A stretch of DNA of 64,000 nt, taken from assembly GCA_012518215.1 (NCBI GenBank), contig JAAYSV010000046.1:42662-106661 (forward strand). Direction: 5' to 3'. A model generated the notes under the pieces. That model was given only the letters and a program-made list of their open reading frames with translations. It was not told the origin of the DNA and searched no databases. Both the position numbers and the translations under genes were made by a program. Below, piece by piece: positions 25,525-34,885 of this stretch. The DNA comes from Bacillota bacterium (lineage in GTDB: Bacteria > Bacillota > Dethiobacteria > DTU022 > PWGO01). Each line of letters begins with the position of its first letter. Positions within the stretch are counted from its first letter, which is position 1.

Positions 25525-26790
25525 CTATTTTACCGCTCTTATCCTTTCCATCAGGGGAGGGTGGGAATACAGCAGGAATTCGATGTAGGGATGCGGTTCC
25601 ACCTCGGACAGGTTGACATGGGCAAGGTTTCTGAACAGGGAAACATGAGCTTCCGGATCGCCGGTCAAACGTATCGCTTCCTGGTCGGCCTGCCTTTCAA
25701 AATGCCTGGAAACACTGTTTCCCACGGGCATGGCAACAAAGGAAAGGAGCGAGACGAACAGAAGCGCCAGGGGGATGATGCGCATGTCTCCCCCGCCGAG
25801 ACCAAGTTTGATTGCAAGAATATGAAGGATGAACAGAGCCGAAAAAATACCGACAATGCCCAGTATGATACCCTTGAAAACATGCCCGTATCGCCAGTGA
25901 GCGATTTCATGGGCGATCACGGCCAGGGATTCTTCTGCGGAAAAACGAGTGGCCAGGGTATCGTAGATAACGACTCGCTTTGTCCCGCCCAATCCCGTGA
26001 AATAAGCGTTGGCCTTGTTGGTCTTCCGGCTGGCATCGGCTACCAGAACCTCGTCCAGATCCACTCCTGCCTCCGTGGCCATATCTGCAATGCGCGAACG
26101 CATCTGTTCATCTTTCAGGGGGTAAAACCGGTAAAAGAGGGGGTCGATCAGAAGGGGCGAGAGGAAGACGGAAACAATCAGAAAGATGGACAACAGCAGT
26201 CCGGCAATGATCCACCACCCGTCCGCGAATCTGTTCCTCAGCAGATACAGGATCCAGAATGAAAAGCCGGAGGTAACCAGGGAGATGCCCGCCGATTTGG
26301 CATGATCGCCCAACCAGTTTACAAATGTACTGGTAGCGAGCCCGAAACGATGCTCCATAACGAATCCACGATAATGATCAAGGGGAAATGTAAGGAGGAG
26401 CAGAGCTGTCAACAGCAGAAAAACAAAACCAAGAACCAACCATGGACTTGATGGCCTGTATACGGCGAAATATTTCCATGTGAAACCGATCAAAGCAGCA
26501 TAAAACAGCCATATTATAAGCTTGTTGATGATAAAAACGCCTATGCTTGAGCGTTGGTAACGAGCGGCCTGCTCGAGGAATCCCTGATCAAAATAACGGA
26601 TCGTATCCTGGCTTGATTCCCGCGGGAAAAAAGCAGATGCCAGAGCCAGGAGCATGACCAGTGCAATTGCCCCCAGGGCAAAGATGATGAGCACCCCCTG
26701 CGCATGCCCGTCCCCGAACCATATGAGCTTCAAACAGTTTACCCCCGATCTGCAGGTTCCCGCCTCTTGCAAGGCATCTCTTTCAGACAC
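25525..26790 (-). CDS. M48-family membrane metallopeptidase (CAAX protease-like)
   Basis: 421 aa. Five hydrophobic segments in the N-terminal half (KLIIWLFYAALIGFTWKYFA and others) form the STE24-type membrane domain. The zinc motif is AVIAHEIAHWRYGHV (HExxH), and a downstream glutamate region ERQADQEAIRL (ExxxD) completes the site. It may cleave membrane or prenyl-like substrates or act in membrane protein quality control. A GTG start at 26790 is only 4 nt after the yhaN-like stop, with no clear ribosome site; a TTG at about 26733 has GGGGGT upstream and could be the real start, which would remove 19 residues. It closes the topB-yhaO-yhaN gene string. Confidence 0.85.
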   Translation of the reverse strand: MSERDALQEAGTCRSGVNCLKLIWFGDGHAQGVLIIFALGAIALVMLLALASAFFPRESSQDTIRYFDQGFLEQAARYQRSSIGVFIINKLIIWLFYAALIGFTWKYFAVYRPSSPWLVLGFVFLLLTALLLLTFPLDHYRGFVMEHRFGLATSTFVNWLGDHAKSAGISLVTSGFSFWILYLLRNRFADGWWIIAGLLLSIFLIVSVFLSPLLIDPLFYRFYPLKDEQMRSRIADMATEAGVDLDEVLVADASRKTNKANAYFTGLGGTKRVVIYDTLATRFSAEESLAVIAHEIAHWRYGHVFKGIILGIVGIFSALFILHILAIKLGLGGGDMRIIPLALLFVSLLSFVAMPVGNSVSRHFERQADQEAIRLTGDPEAHVSLFRNLAHVNLSEVEPHPYIEFLLYSHPPLMERIRAVK

Positions 26791-26793
26791 CGG

Positions 26794-29121
26794 CTACATC
26801 ATGATCAACCTGACTTCTCCCCGTTCGATAGCCCCTGCCAGAACTGTTTTAACTTCATCCTTGGCGGTAAAGAATATCACCTGCCAGCCATGGGCAGCCA
26901 GGTCACGCAAAAAATTGATCTGGTTCACCAGGCGGCGGGTGTCCGATTTCAAGAAAGGATCATCCAGGATGAAAAAGCCTTTCTTGCCTGACAACAACTT
27001 CTCTCCCAGAGAAATCCTGATGCAGAGATACAGCTGGTCGTACGCTCCGCCCGAAAGTTGCCAGGCATTCAATCTCTGACCGTCGGAGCGAAGGACCTCG
27101 ATCATGCCATTTTCCCGGTTCAGGGAGACTTCTGTATAGAGGTTATCCGTTATCCGCGCAAAATATTTGCTAACTGCACTGCCCGGGCCGAAAAGGTCCT
27201 GAACCTTTTTTTCCTCTTCTGCACCGATCTGTTCAAGTATATTTATAGCAGCATGGGTATATGCGCGGCGCTGCTGGTATGTGGAGATGAATCGCTGTAA
27301 TTTTTCCCGGGCCACCCGAAGATCATTCGTTGTACGGCAAGAAATATATTCATTCTCCGCAGCCAGGCAGGTATTGATTTCCCTGCCCAGGATCTCCATT
27401 TCTCTTCCGTGTTTTTCAAGTTCATGAACCAATTCTTGCTTGCGGTTCCTCAACCGGTAACGTTCATCCTGAACCGATTCATGGTTGTCCCCGTCATACC
27501 CGGAGGAGACGAGCCCCCCCGTCGATCGAAGACGCTCGCCAGGGAGAGCAATTATTTCCCTCCAGAAAGAAATATTGGTGTTTATATCATCGGCATCCTC
27601 CACACCAAACAGATCGGTCAACACCCCTGCCCGGCCCTCCGCCTCCCGCTCGTGCTCCTCGCGGCGTCTCAACCGATCTTGATATTCCTGCAAAGTATCT
27701 ACCCCGGCATTTTCTTTCAGTTCTTTGATCTTTTCTTCCGCATCCCGGGCAATGGCTTCGAGTTTTTCCATTTCATCGTTCAAAGTATCTATCTTCTTGC
27801 GGCAAAGGGCTATCTCTTCTTCCAATTCCCGTATCTTCCTGTTTTTTTCTGCACCGGCACGGGAAAATTCATCGATCTTTTCCAGCACGCCGGCCGGTGT
27901 CTCGGCTTTGAATTTCAATTCCCCGGCCTCCTCGATGATTCCTTTCATCAGGTCATCAAGAAGCCGTTTTTTTCCGGCCATGCGAAACAGGAATCCGGCA
28001 TAGATCAACATTGCTGCCAGAGTTAGAATCGCCATGGTGAAAAACCATTCTCCGCCCTGTTCCCAGAGGAACATCCCGGCAGTGGAAAGCAGGAAAGATA
28101 ATATGGACAGTGGCCCGAAAACGGAAAGAAAACTCCCCCAACCATGCGATTTTGCCCGCATGAACTGTTCTTTCCGGGTTTGATAGGCCGCTATCCTGGG
28201 CTTCAGATCCTCCTCGAGTCGATCCCTGCTGCGTATATACCCCTGCATCAGAAATTCTTCCGTTTCTTTCGACTTGCAGTAGCGCTCCAGTTTCCTTGAT
28301 TCCTCTTCCAGACTTGCAGAGTGCAGATTCAGTTCAGCCCGATTACCGCTGACAACAGTCTCGTACTCCTGCCATTTCTGTTCATCGTCCCGGTTGAATA
28401 CAGAAAGATCCTTGCAAGCCTCCATAACATTGCACAGGGAATCCAGTGCTTCACGGCCGGCAGACAATTTTTCTTTTTTTTCGGCCGTTTCATGCCACCC
28501 CGGTTCGTTTTCCAGCCCATCCAGTTTCTGTTCTGTTTCCCGGAGTTCATTTTCCATCTGTTCAAAACCGGCTCCCGTAAGTACCTGCTGCCGGTTGTCT
28601 ATTTCACCCATCAGTTTCATCGCCTGCCGCATGCGGGTTCCGAGTCTCAAGGGAGGGGTGTCCTGAAAATCACCTTTCCGGGTAAGATGCCCTGTATGAC
28701 GCAATTCACCGATGATGCGGTCAATTTCCTCCGTCTTGAGGCCCACCAGGCGGTCCGTCACATATTTGTAGAAGTCGCCCTCGTTGGCGATCGCCAGATC
28801 ACTGTCCCGGATGACAAAGATGTTGCGGCACTCGTAAGCAGTCAACCCCGTAACGGTGGTCAGGGTGCCATCCCGCGGCAACTTGATTTCTCCCGGGCCA
28901 TCTTTTTCCAGGAGGATATAACCCTCCGGTTCTTCCTCCACCCTGTTGATCCGGTCAAAGCCGCGGGAAGCTTTGCCAACGAGCATCTTGATCAGCGCAT
29001 CTATTGTCAGCGTTTTGCCTTCCTCGTTCCAACCGAACAACAAGTTGAAGTTCCCCAGGTCAGTGTAGCTACCATGATCCAGGGGGCCGTACCGGGAGAT
29101 GGAAAATTCCTTTATCTTCAT
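26794..29121 (-). CDS. SbcC/RecN-type ATPase, YhaN-like
   Basis: 775 aa. Walker A GWNEEGKT (about residues 30-37), long coiled coils through the middle, signature LSGGAYDQLYLCIRISLG and Walker B FFILDDPFLKSD near the C-terminus. A hydrophobic pair near residues 335-390 (LSILSFLLSTAGMFL; FFTMAILTLAAMLIYAGFLF) interrupts the coils, as in YhaN proteins. It is shorter than B. subtilis YhaN. It would work with the phosphoesterase encoded just upstream as a membrane-associated DNA repair nuclease complex. The two genes overlap by 4 nt. The M48 gene follows almost at once. Confidence 0.88.
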   Translation of the reverse strand: MKIKEFSISRYGPLDHGSYTDLGNFNLLFGWNEEGKTLTIDALIKMLVGKASRGFDRINRVEEEPEGYILLEKDGPGEIKLPRDGTLTTVTGLTAYECRNIFVIRDSDLAIANEGDFYKYVTDRLVGLKTEEIDRIIGELRHTGHLTRKGDFQDTPPLRLGTRMRQAMKLMGEIDNRQQVLTGAGFEQMENELRETEQKLDGLENEPGWHETAEKKEKLSAGREALDSLCNVMEACKDLSVFNRDDEQKWQEYETVVSGNRAELNLHSASLEEESRKLERYCKSKETEEFLMQGYIRSRDRLEEDLKPRIAAYQTRKEQFMRAKSHGWGSFLSVFGPLSILSFLLSTAGMFLWEQGGEWFFTMAILTLAAMLIYAGFLFRMAGKKRLLDDLMKGIIEEAGELKFKAETPAGVLEKIDEFSRAGAEKNRKIRELEEEIALCRKKIDTLNDEMEKLEAIARDAEEKIKELKENAGVDTLQEYQDRLRRREEHEREAEGRAGVLTDLFGVEDADDINTNISFWREIIALPGERLRSTGGLVSSGYDGDNHESVQDERYRLRNRKQELVHELEKHGREMEILGREINTCLAAENEYISCRTTNDLRVAREKLQRFISTYQQRRAYTHAAINILEQIGAEEEKKVQDLFGPGSAVSKYFARITDNLYTEVSLNRENGMIEVLRSDGQRLNAWQLSGGAYDQLYLCIRISLGEKLLSGKKGFFILDDPFLKSDTRRLVNQINFLRDLAAHGWQVIFFTAKDEVKTVLAGAIERGEVRLIMM

Positions 29122-30188
29122 GTATTTACCCCCATCATTGCTCTGACAAGCATTTCTCTAACCCCGGCCTTTTTTTCTTCCGAAAAATCCGCCTCCACGA
29201 TTTTCTCGTTGAACTGGCGGAAGATTTCATTTTCCAGCACGGGGCGGATGTCCTCGAATTCATGATTTATTTCACCGTTGCAGCGTGGGGCAGCGACACG
29301 GTCAATTTCTTTTACAAGTTCCCTCCTGTCCATGCCCAACCTCCCCCCGTCAACAAATCCCTTCACAGACAGGATCACTTCTGCCGTGACGGGGAGTTTT
29401 TCCAGACACTCGCCAACAATCTCGACGGGGTTACGATCGTCACCCCAGGGGTCAAGATGGATTTTCACCTCTTCGTAGTGCAAGGTTGCAAGTTCCCTGG
29501 CGCAGGGCCGGTCTCCGACGGTAAAAATATTCACCTTCCGCAAACCTGTCTCGTGACGGGTAATCGAAACAGGTGACCCGGGATAAACAAAATAACCTCC
29601 GCACTCCAGATTCCATACCGCAAAACGGGAATGAAGATGCCCGGCCAGAATATAATCAAAGGGCAGGCCTTTCAAATAGGCCAATTTCAGGGGCATGTAA
29701 TGTTCATATCCCTCATCCCCAAAATCCTGCCTGCTGAAACAAGAGTCCAGAAGCTCTCCATGATAAAGGAGTATCTCCGTATCCCCCCCGCCCGGTTCCT
29801 CCTTCCGGGAATAGAGGGCGGCGGCAATCCGTGCACTTCCAAAAACACTGCCGGACATTCCCCAGAACCTGACGCCCCCTATCTTGACCGGCTCATCAAA
29901 GTTGCGGATAACCTCTACCCGTTCTCCCGGAAAGAGGCCCTCCGGGTAACTGTCAGCATCGCAGTTGCCGGGCAGGATCAGAACCCGAAAGTCAGCGCCT
30001 GCCCATACCCTTTTCCAGAGCGGGTACAAACCTTCCACATCGGCATGCCTGTCAAAAAGATCGCCGCAGATGACCATAACATCGATCCGCTCCTCCCTGC
30101 CCAGCTTGACAATCTCTGCAAGTGCAGCCCACCTCTCCTCCCTTCCTCCATCAAGATGCAGATCCGAGGTATGCAATATCTTGATCAC
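29118..30188 (-). CDS. DNA repair exonuclease, SbcD/YhaO-like
   Basis: 356 aa from a GTG at 30188 (VIKILHTSDLHLDGG); GAGAGGGGGGA lies 7 nt upstream. A longer start seven codons earlier overlaps that site. The metal-dependent phosphoesterase motifs are present: D-L-H (HTSDLHL), GDLFD, PGNCD, LLYHG and AGHLHS. It should be the nuclease subunit that pairs with the YhaN-like ATPase, as SbcD pairs with SbcC, cutting DNA hairpins or ends. It lies 46 bp after topB and overlaps the ATPase gene by 4 nt, so one operon is likely. Confidence 0.9.
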   Translation of the reverse strand: MIKILHTSDLHLDGGREERWAALAEIVKLGREERIDVMVICGDLFDRHADVEGLYPLWKRVWAGADFRVLILPGNCDADSYPEGLFPGERVEVIRNFDEPVKIGGVRFWGMSGSVFGSARIAAALYSRKEEPGGGDTEILLYHGELLDSCFSRQDFGDEGYEHYMPLKLAYLKGLPFDYILAGHLHSRFAVWNLECGGYFVYPGSPVSITRHETGLRKVNIFTVGDRPCARELATLHYEEVKIHLDPWGDDRNPVEIVGECLEKLPVTAEVILSVKGFVDGGRLGMDRRELVKEIDRVAAPRCNGEINHEFEDIRPVLENEIFRQFNEKIVEADFSEEKKAGVREMLVRAMMGVNT

Positions 30189-30233
30189 CCGAAAATCCCC
30201 CCTCTCCAATGAAGATGTGAAAACCGGCCGCCA

Positions 30234-32396
30234 TCAGGTAAATTTGAAGCTGATACGGCCACCTTCTTCCAGAACCAGGCGCGCCCTGAATTTCTTTCCT
30301 TTTTTCGAGGTGAATCCCTCGATCAGGCCTGTTTCTCCTTCAAGAATCAGCCGTTTCACGTCTTCTATCCCTATCCGCCGCCCGAGTATCTGCCGCCCGA
30401 TAAAAAAAGTGCACCCTCCCCGCCATCTGTTGCAGCCGTATCCCTTCGAGTTGGCGACTACCTCGCCTTTCTTGCAGGAAGGGCAACTACCCAACGATCG
30501 GCCCGTTGAAGCCCGGTGCCCGGTATTGTTTTCCCCTTCATCTTTTTCCCACGCCCCGATTTTCCCTGCATCCACCCGCCCGGCTTCCCCCACCACGTGT
30601 GCAGTATAATCCTTTATATCAACCATGAATTCCGTCGGCTTCAGAAGTCCCTTCTTGATGTCATTCAGTTTCTGCTCCCATGCGCCGGTCATCTCCGGAG
30701 ATTTCAGCTCTGATGGAACCACACCGATCAGGCCAATCCCCTTTCGGGTAGGAACAAGTTTCTTCCCCTCCCTCGTCAGGTAGCCCACGGCAATCAAGCG
30801 TTCGATAATGCCCGCACGGGTGGCCGGGGTACCCAATCCCCTCTCTTTCAGGTGTTCCTTCAGTTCATCATCATCGACAAACCGCCCCGCGTTCTCCATG
30901 GCTGAAAGCAGGGTTGCCTCGGTGTAGTGAGCCGGAGGCCTGGTTTTTTTCTGGAGTATTTCCGTACTGCAAACCCTGACAGGGTCTCCCTCGTGCAGCG
31001 CCGGCAGTATCTGTTCCCGGTCAGTATCTTTCACGGAACGGGAATCGGTGCGGCTTTCATTTTCATTTCCGGTTTCCTCGGAAATATTTCCATGGAGACC
31101 CTTCCACCCCTCCTGTTCCACCACCTTGCCCCGTGAAACAAAATGTTCCCCCTCTATCTCTGCCGTGATCGACGTGATTTTATAGATATGCGGCGGGTAG
31201 AAAGCAGCCAGCAAGCGAAGGGCAACAAGGTCATAAATTTTACGGTCGGGCAATGGAAGATTGGCTGTCTTTCCCGTGGGGATGATGGCATGATGATCAG
31301 TCACCTTGCGGTTGTCCACGATCCGCCCGGTGATCGGCAGCTCGGGCAGGCCGAGCAGATAATCGGCATACTGACGGTAGGAAGGGTTGCCGGCCCCCAT
31401 ATTTTCAATCAACGCCTTCAGGCCGGGGACCATCTCTTCCTGTAGATAACGGCTATCGGTACGGGGGTAGGTGATCACCTTGTATTTTTCATACAATTTC
31501 TGGGCTATATCGAGAGTCTTCTGGGCCGGATAACCGAAGCTTTTGTTGGCGTCACGCTGAAGTTCATTCAGGTCGTAGAGTTGCGGAGGAAGTTCCCTTT
31601 TTGTTTCCTCCCGGACATTGCTGATAATGCCATTCTTGCCCTCTACCTTCGTTGCTATCTCCCGGGCTCTGTTCTGGTCGTAGGTACGGCTCACTTTCTT
31701 GCGGTAATCGTACCAGAGGCCGCTGAAACCGGGGTAATGAGCACGGATTTCCCAGTAATCCTGTGCCACGAAGTTGTCGATCTCTTCCTGTCGCTGGACC
31801 AGTAAGGCCAGTGTGGGTGTCTGCACACGGCCGACCGAGAACAGATGGCCCAGACGCACCGTGAAAGCACGGGTAGCATTGATACCGACAAGCCAGTCGG
31901 CTTCGGAACGGCAACGTGCGGAATAAAAAAGATTATCGAATTCATTCCCGGGCCTGAGGGACTGGAACCCCTTCTTGATGGCCTCGTCCACCATGCTGGA
32001 AATCCACAGCCGTTCAACCGGCTTCTTGCACCCGGCCAGTTCATAAATATAGCGAAAGATCAGTTCCCCCTCGCGTCCGGCATCGGTAGCGCAGATGATG
32101 GATGCAACCTGGGTACTGTTCATCAGCATCTTGACCGTATCAAACTGTTTCTTGTGCTTGGGGTCCACCTTGATCTTCATCCGGGGAGGGATCAATGGCA
32201 AATTGCCCATGCTCCACCTTTTGAATTTCTGGTCGTAATCACCTGGATCGTAAAGCTTGGCCAGATGGCCAATAGCCCAGGTAACCACATAATCGGAACC
32301 ATCCATATACCCGTCTTCTTTCTTGCGGGATTTCAAGATCCGGGCCAGATCACGCCCCACCGAGGGTTTCTCCGCCACGACCAAAATCTTCCCCAC
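30234..32396 (-). CDS. topB: DNA topoisomerase III
   Basis: 720 aa, GTG start with AAGGGG upstream. Type IA enzyme that passes single strands and decatenates replicated DNA. The TOPRIM domain starts KILVVAEKPSVGRDLA; its acidic site is in ICATDAGREGELIFR; the active tyrosine is in YKVITYPRTDSRYL. The C-terminus is short, with a CPSCKKG...CNRWRGGC zinc-like group ending FVIS-like IGRQILGRR. It heads the topB-yhaO-yhaN-M48 string. Neighbouring nuclease genes fit a role in resolving repair intermediates. Confidence 0.95.
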   Translation of the reverse strand: MGKILVVAEKPSVGRDLARILKSRKKEDGYMDGSDYVVTWAIGHLAKLYDPGDYDQKFKRWSMGNLPLIPPRMKIKVDPKHKKQFDTVKMLMNSTQVASIICATDAGREGELIFRYIYELAGCKKPVERLWISSMVDEAIKKGFQSLRPGNEFDNLFYSARCRSEADWLVGINATRAFTVRLGHLFSVGRVQTPTLALLVQRQEEIDNFVAQDYWEIRAHYPGFSGLWYDYRKKVSRTYDQNRAREIATKVEGKNGIISNVREETKRELPPQLYDLNELQRDANKSFGYPAQKTLDIAQKLYEKYKVITYPRTDSRYLQEEMVPGLKALIENMGAGNPSYRQYADYLLGLPELPITGRIVDNRKVTDHHAIIPTGKTANLPLPDRKIYDLVALRLLAAFYPPHIYKITSITAEIEGEHFVSRGKVVEQEGWKGLHGNISEETGNENESRTDSRSVKDTDREQILPALHEGDPVRVCSTEILQKKTRPPAHYTEATLLSAMENAGRFVDDDELKEHLKERGLGTPATRAGIIERLIAVGYLTREGKKLVPTRKGIGLIGVVPSELKSPEMTGAWEQKLNDIKKGLLKPTEFMVDIKDYTAHVVGEAGRVDAGKIGAWEKDEGENNTGHRASTGRSLGSCPSCKKGEVVANSKGYGCNRWRGGCTFFIGRQILGRRIGIEDVKRLILEGETGLIEGFTSKKGKKFRARLVLEEGGRISFKFT

Positions 32397-32704
32397 GCTT
32401 TTCTACCCCTTCCCGGAAACCTACAGGCATATTTCGTTAAAAGAGCATTTATTTCCTTCTTTGGAAAACCGGGGACTTGCTCCCAAAACTGGTTGTACGA
32501 ACAAATATTTGTCAAGGAGAAAATGCAGCCAGGTTGTATGCTAACCATGGTACGTGTGCACTCTGGATAAAGATGAAGGAGAAAAAAATGATACAGGTTG
32601 TTGGTATTGAAAATCGGTGAATGGTTTAACATTTTTTCCATAAATTTATTTGAGGTCAAGGCATTACCCGATAATATTTGACTCACTCCGCCGTTACGGC
32701 AAAT
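32397..32704. other. Intergenic, no gene seen
   Basis: About 300 bp upstream of topB and of the betaine transporter leader; short frames here have neither ribosome sites nor family resemblance. Confidence 0.5.
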
Positions 32705-32733
32705 TTGCAAAAGATGTACTCTTATGTTATATT
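32705..32733 (+). promoter_or_regulatory. Promoter of the betaine-transport operon
   Basis: TTGCAA (32705-32710), a 17-nt spacer and TATATT (32728-32733), so transcription starts near 32740, just before the riboswitch. Confidence 0.65.
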
Positions 32734-32767
32734 GCTAAACGTATTGGTTGGGAAAACTAAATACAAA

Positions 32768-32888
32768 TAGCATCGCCTAATTCTTGTTACAAGAAACGGG
32801 GGAACCATTTTTTTGGGGTGAATCAATCTGAAGAGCCGCCCTTTGCTCTAACCCGCCAGCTAACCTCGTAGGCGTGAAGGGAGTTCTG
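32768..32888 (+). promoter_or_regulatory. c-di-AMP riboswitch (ydaO/yuaA type)
   Basis: The aptamer carries the conserved ydaO blocks in order: CATCGCCTAATTCTTG, GAAACGGGGGAACC, TTTTTTTGGGGTGAATC, GAGCCGCCCTTTGCTCTAACCCG, CAGCTAACCTCGTAGGCGTG and AAGGGAG. It lies between a sigma-A promoter and a hairpin terminator, so ligand-bound RNA would stop transcription. ydaO riboswitches typically switch off osmolyte and potassium uptake and wall hydrolase genes when c-di-AMP is high; the glycine-betaine-type transporter downstream fits this. Confidence 0.93.
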
Positions 32889-32903
32889 TTATGCTAACCT
32901 GCT

Positions 32904-32929
32904 AACTATGGGATTCCATAGTTTTTTTG
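32904..32929 (+). terminator. Riboswitch expression-platform terminator
   Basis: AACTATGG / CCATAGTT (8-bp stem, GATT loop) followed by a T-run, directly after the aptamer and about 80 bp before the first gene. Confidence 0.75.
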
Positions 32930-33007
32930 TAATCTTTTTTGTATTTCATTGATTCCGGCGTGCCCAAAAAACGTGATTGACAAACATTTGAAGGACGGTG
33001 CTTTTGA

Positions 33008-34009
33008 ATGAAAAAGATAATAAGTATAGTTTTGCTTTTTGCTCTTGCTTTGACAGGTATCGGTTGCTCCGAGGGAACGGAAACCGGGGACAAGGAAATT
33101 GTCTTCGCCAATGCCGGTTGGGAGAGTATAATGTTTCACAATGCTGTAGCCGGGGTAATAGCGGAAGAAGTATTTGGATACACCTGGACCGAGGTTCCCG
33201 GTACCACCGCAGTAATGCACGAAGGCATATTGAAAGGCGAAATAGACGTGAACATGGAAAATTGGACTGACAATATTGCTCCATATGAAGGAGACCTGGC
33301 GGCAGGCAAGTTTGAAGAATTGGGTATAAACTTTGATGACAATTACCAGGGTATATATGTTCCCAGATATGTGATTGAAGGTGATCCGGAAAGGGGCATC
33401 GAGGCTTCTGCTCCGGATTTGAAATATGTATGGGATTTGAAAGATCATGCCGAATTGTTCCCGGATGATGAAAAACCGGGTATGGGAAGGATATATGGCG
33501 CCATCCCCGGCTGGGAAATAGATGAAATCATGCATAAAAAATATTTACACTACAACCTCGATGACAATTTCGAGTATTTCAGGCCAGGTTCCGATCCCGC
33601 CCTGCAAGCAGCCATAACATCCGCATATGAGAGGGGAGAACCTGTCGCTGCATACTACTGGGAACCAACCTGGTTGATGGGCAAGTATGACATGGTGCTG
33701 TTGGACGATGAGCCTTACGACAAGGATACGTTCCTTGACGGCAAGTGTATGCCCCCGGCAGTAAAAGTAACCATAACTGCAAGCAACAAATTTGCAGACG
33801 ATGAAACCAACAGGGGCTTCATGGAATTTCTAGGCCGTTACAGAACATCGAGCCAGTTGACATCGGAGGCCCTGGCCTACATGCAGGAAACCGGTACCGA
33901 AGACTATGTTGAAGTTGCCAGATGGTTCCTCGGGGAACATGAAGAGTTGGTGGATGCATGGCTGGATCCTGCAGACGCTCAAACCTTGAAAAATATTCTG
34001 GGAAAGTAG
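33008..34009 (+). CDS. Glycine betaine-type ABC importer, substrate-binding lipoprotein
   Basis: 333 aa. Signal peptide with lipobox LTGIGC, so it is tethered outside by a lipidated cysteine. The body is an OpuAC/ProX-type binding protein (KEIVFANAGWESIMFHNAVAGVI; aromatic-rich AAYYWEPTWLMGKYD, which forms the Trp cage around quaternary amines in this family). The exact ligand (glycine betaine, proline betaine, carnitine, choline) is inferred only. It is first in the three-gene operon; permease and ATPase follow, an order unlike B. subtilis opuA, where the ATPase is first. GAAGGACGG precedes the ATG. Confidence 0.9.
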   Translation: MKKIISIVLLFALALTGIGCSEGTETGDKEIVFANAGWESIMFHNAVAGVIAEEVFGYTWTEVPGTTAVMHEGILKGEIDVNMENWTDNIAPYEGDLAAGKFEELGINFDDNYQGIYVPRYVIEGDPERGIEASAPDLKYVWDLKDHAELFPDDEKPGMGRIYGAIPGWEIDEIMHKKYLHYNLDDNFEYFRPGSDPALQAAITSAYERGEPVAAYYWEPTWLMGKYDMVLLDDEPYDKDTFLDGKCMPPAVKVTITASNKFADDETNRGFMEFLGRYRTSSQLTSEALAYMQETGTEDYVEVARWFLGEHEELVDAWLDPADAQTLKNILGK

Positions 34010-34021
34010 GCAACATTCAAT

Positions 34022-34885
34022 ATGAGCATGCTGTATGGTTTTCCCTTCATACTGCCCATAAACCTGGAAGCCATTGACGACGCCGTGAGAGCTTTCAGTA
34101 TAAAATACGATGTGTTTTTTGATGGCATCAGGAACGTGTTGACTGTTTTTGTCAATTTCATTTACAACACTTTGAATTTCATTCCCTGGTACGTTGTAAT
34201 TCTGCTGGTTTTTGTCCTCGGATGGAGGTTATCAAAAAAAATCAAGAATGGCGTGTTATATTGCAGCCTGTTGTTGTTCATAGGGGCTACAGGATTGTGG
34301 GGGATGATGAATGAAACCCTGTCCATAATCATAGCGTCTGTCATTATCTCGCTGATATTGGGATTCCCCCTGGGAATCCTGATATCAGCCAACGACAGGG
34401 CCGACGGAATGATCCGGCCCCTGCTCGACACCATGCAGACCATGCCTGTATTCGTATACCTTATACCGGCCCTGTTGTTTTTTGGTTTGGGTAAACCACC
34501 GGCAGTTATTGCCACCACCATCTATGCCATAGTGCCCATTATACGGCTTACGAATCACGGAATAAGACAAATCGACAAAGAAGTTCTGGAAGCTTCACTG
34601 GCTTTCGGATCAACAAATCTTCAATCCCTGATAAAAGTCAAAATACCGCAGGCCCTGCCTACAATCATGGCCGGGGTAAATCAAACGCTCATGTTGGCCA
34701 TATCGATGGTTGTAACCACATCCATGATCGGTGCCACGGGTCTGGGGATGGAGGTACTGATAGGGGTACAGCGTATACAGATGGGCAGGGGGTTGTTGTC
34801 CGGCACTGCCATAGTGATCATAGCAGTTGTAATGGATAGATTAACCCAGGGGCTGGTGAAAAACAATGAAATGGCCAATGAATAA
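34022..34885 (+). CDS. Glycine betaine-type ABC importer, permease
   Basis: 287 aa, OpuAB/ProW type. An N-terminal segment with several membrane helices precedes the BPD transport domain, whose cytoplasmic loop DKEVLEASLAFGSTNLQSLIKVKIPQ is the coupling (EAA) loop. The operon spacing is 12 bp from the binding-protein gene. Its last 20 nt overlap the start of the ATPase gene. Start ATG at 34022 lacks a strong ribosome site, consistent with translational coupling. Confidence 0.92.
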   Translation: MSMLYGFPFILPINLEAIDDAVRAFSIKYDVFFDGIRNVLTVFVNFIYNTLNFIPWYVVILLVFVLGWRLSKKIKNGVLYCSLLLFIGATGLWGMMNETLSIIIASVIISLILGFPLGILISANDRADGMIRPLLDTMQTMPVFVYLIPALLFFGLGKPPAVIATTIYAIVPIIRLTNHGIRQIDKEVLEASLAFGSTNLQSLIKVKIPQALPTIMAGVNQTLMLAISMVVTTSMIGATGLGMEVLIGVQRIQMGRGLLSGTAIVIIAVVMDRLTQGLVKNNEMANE

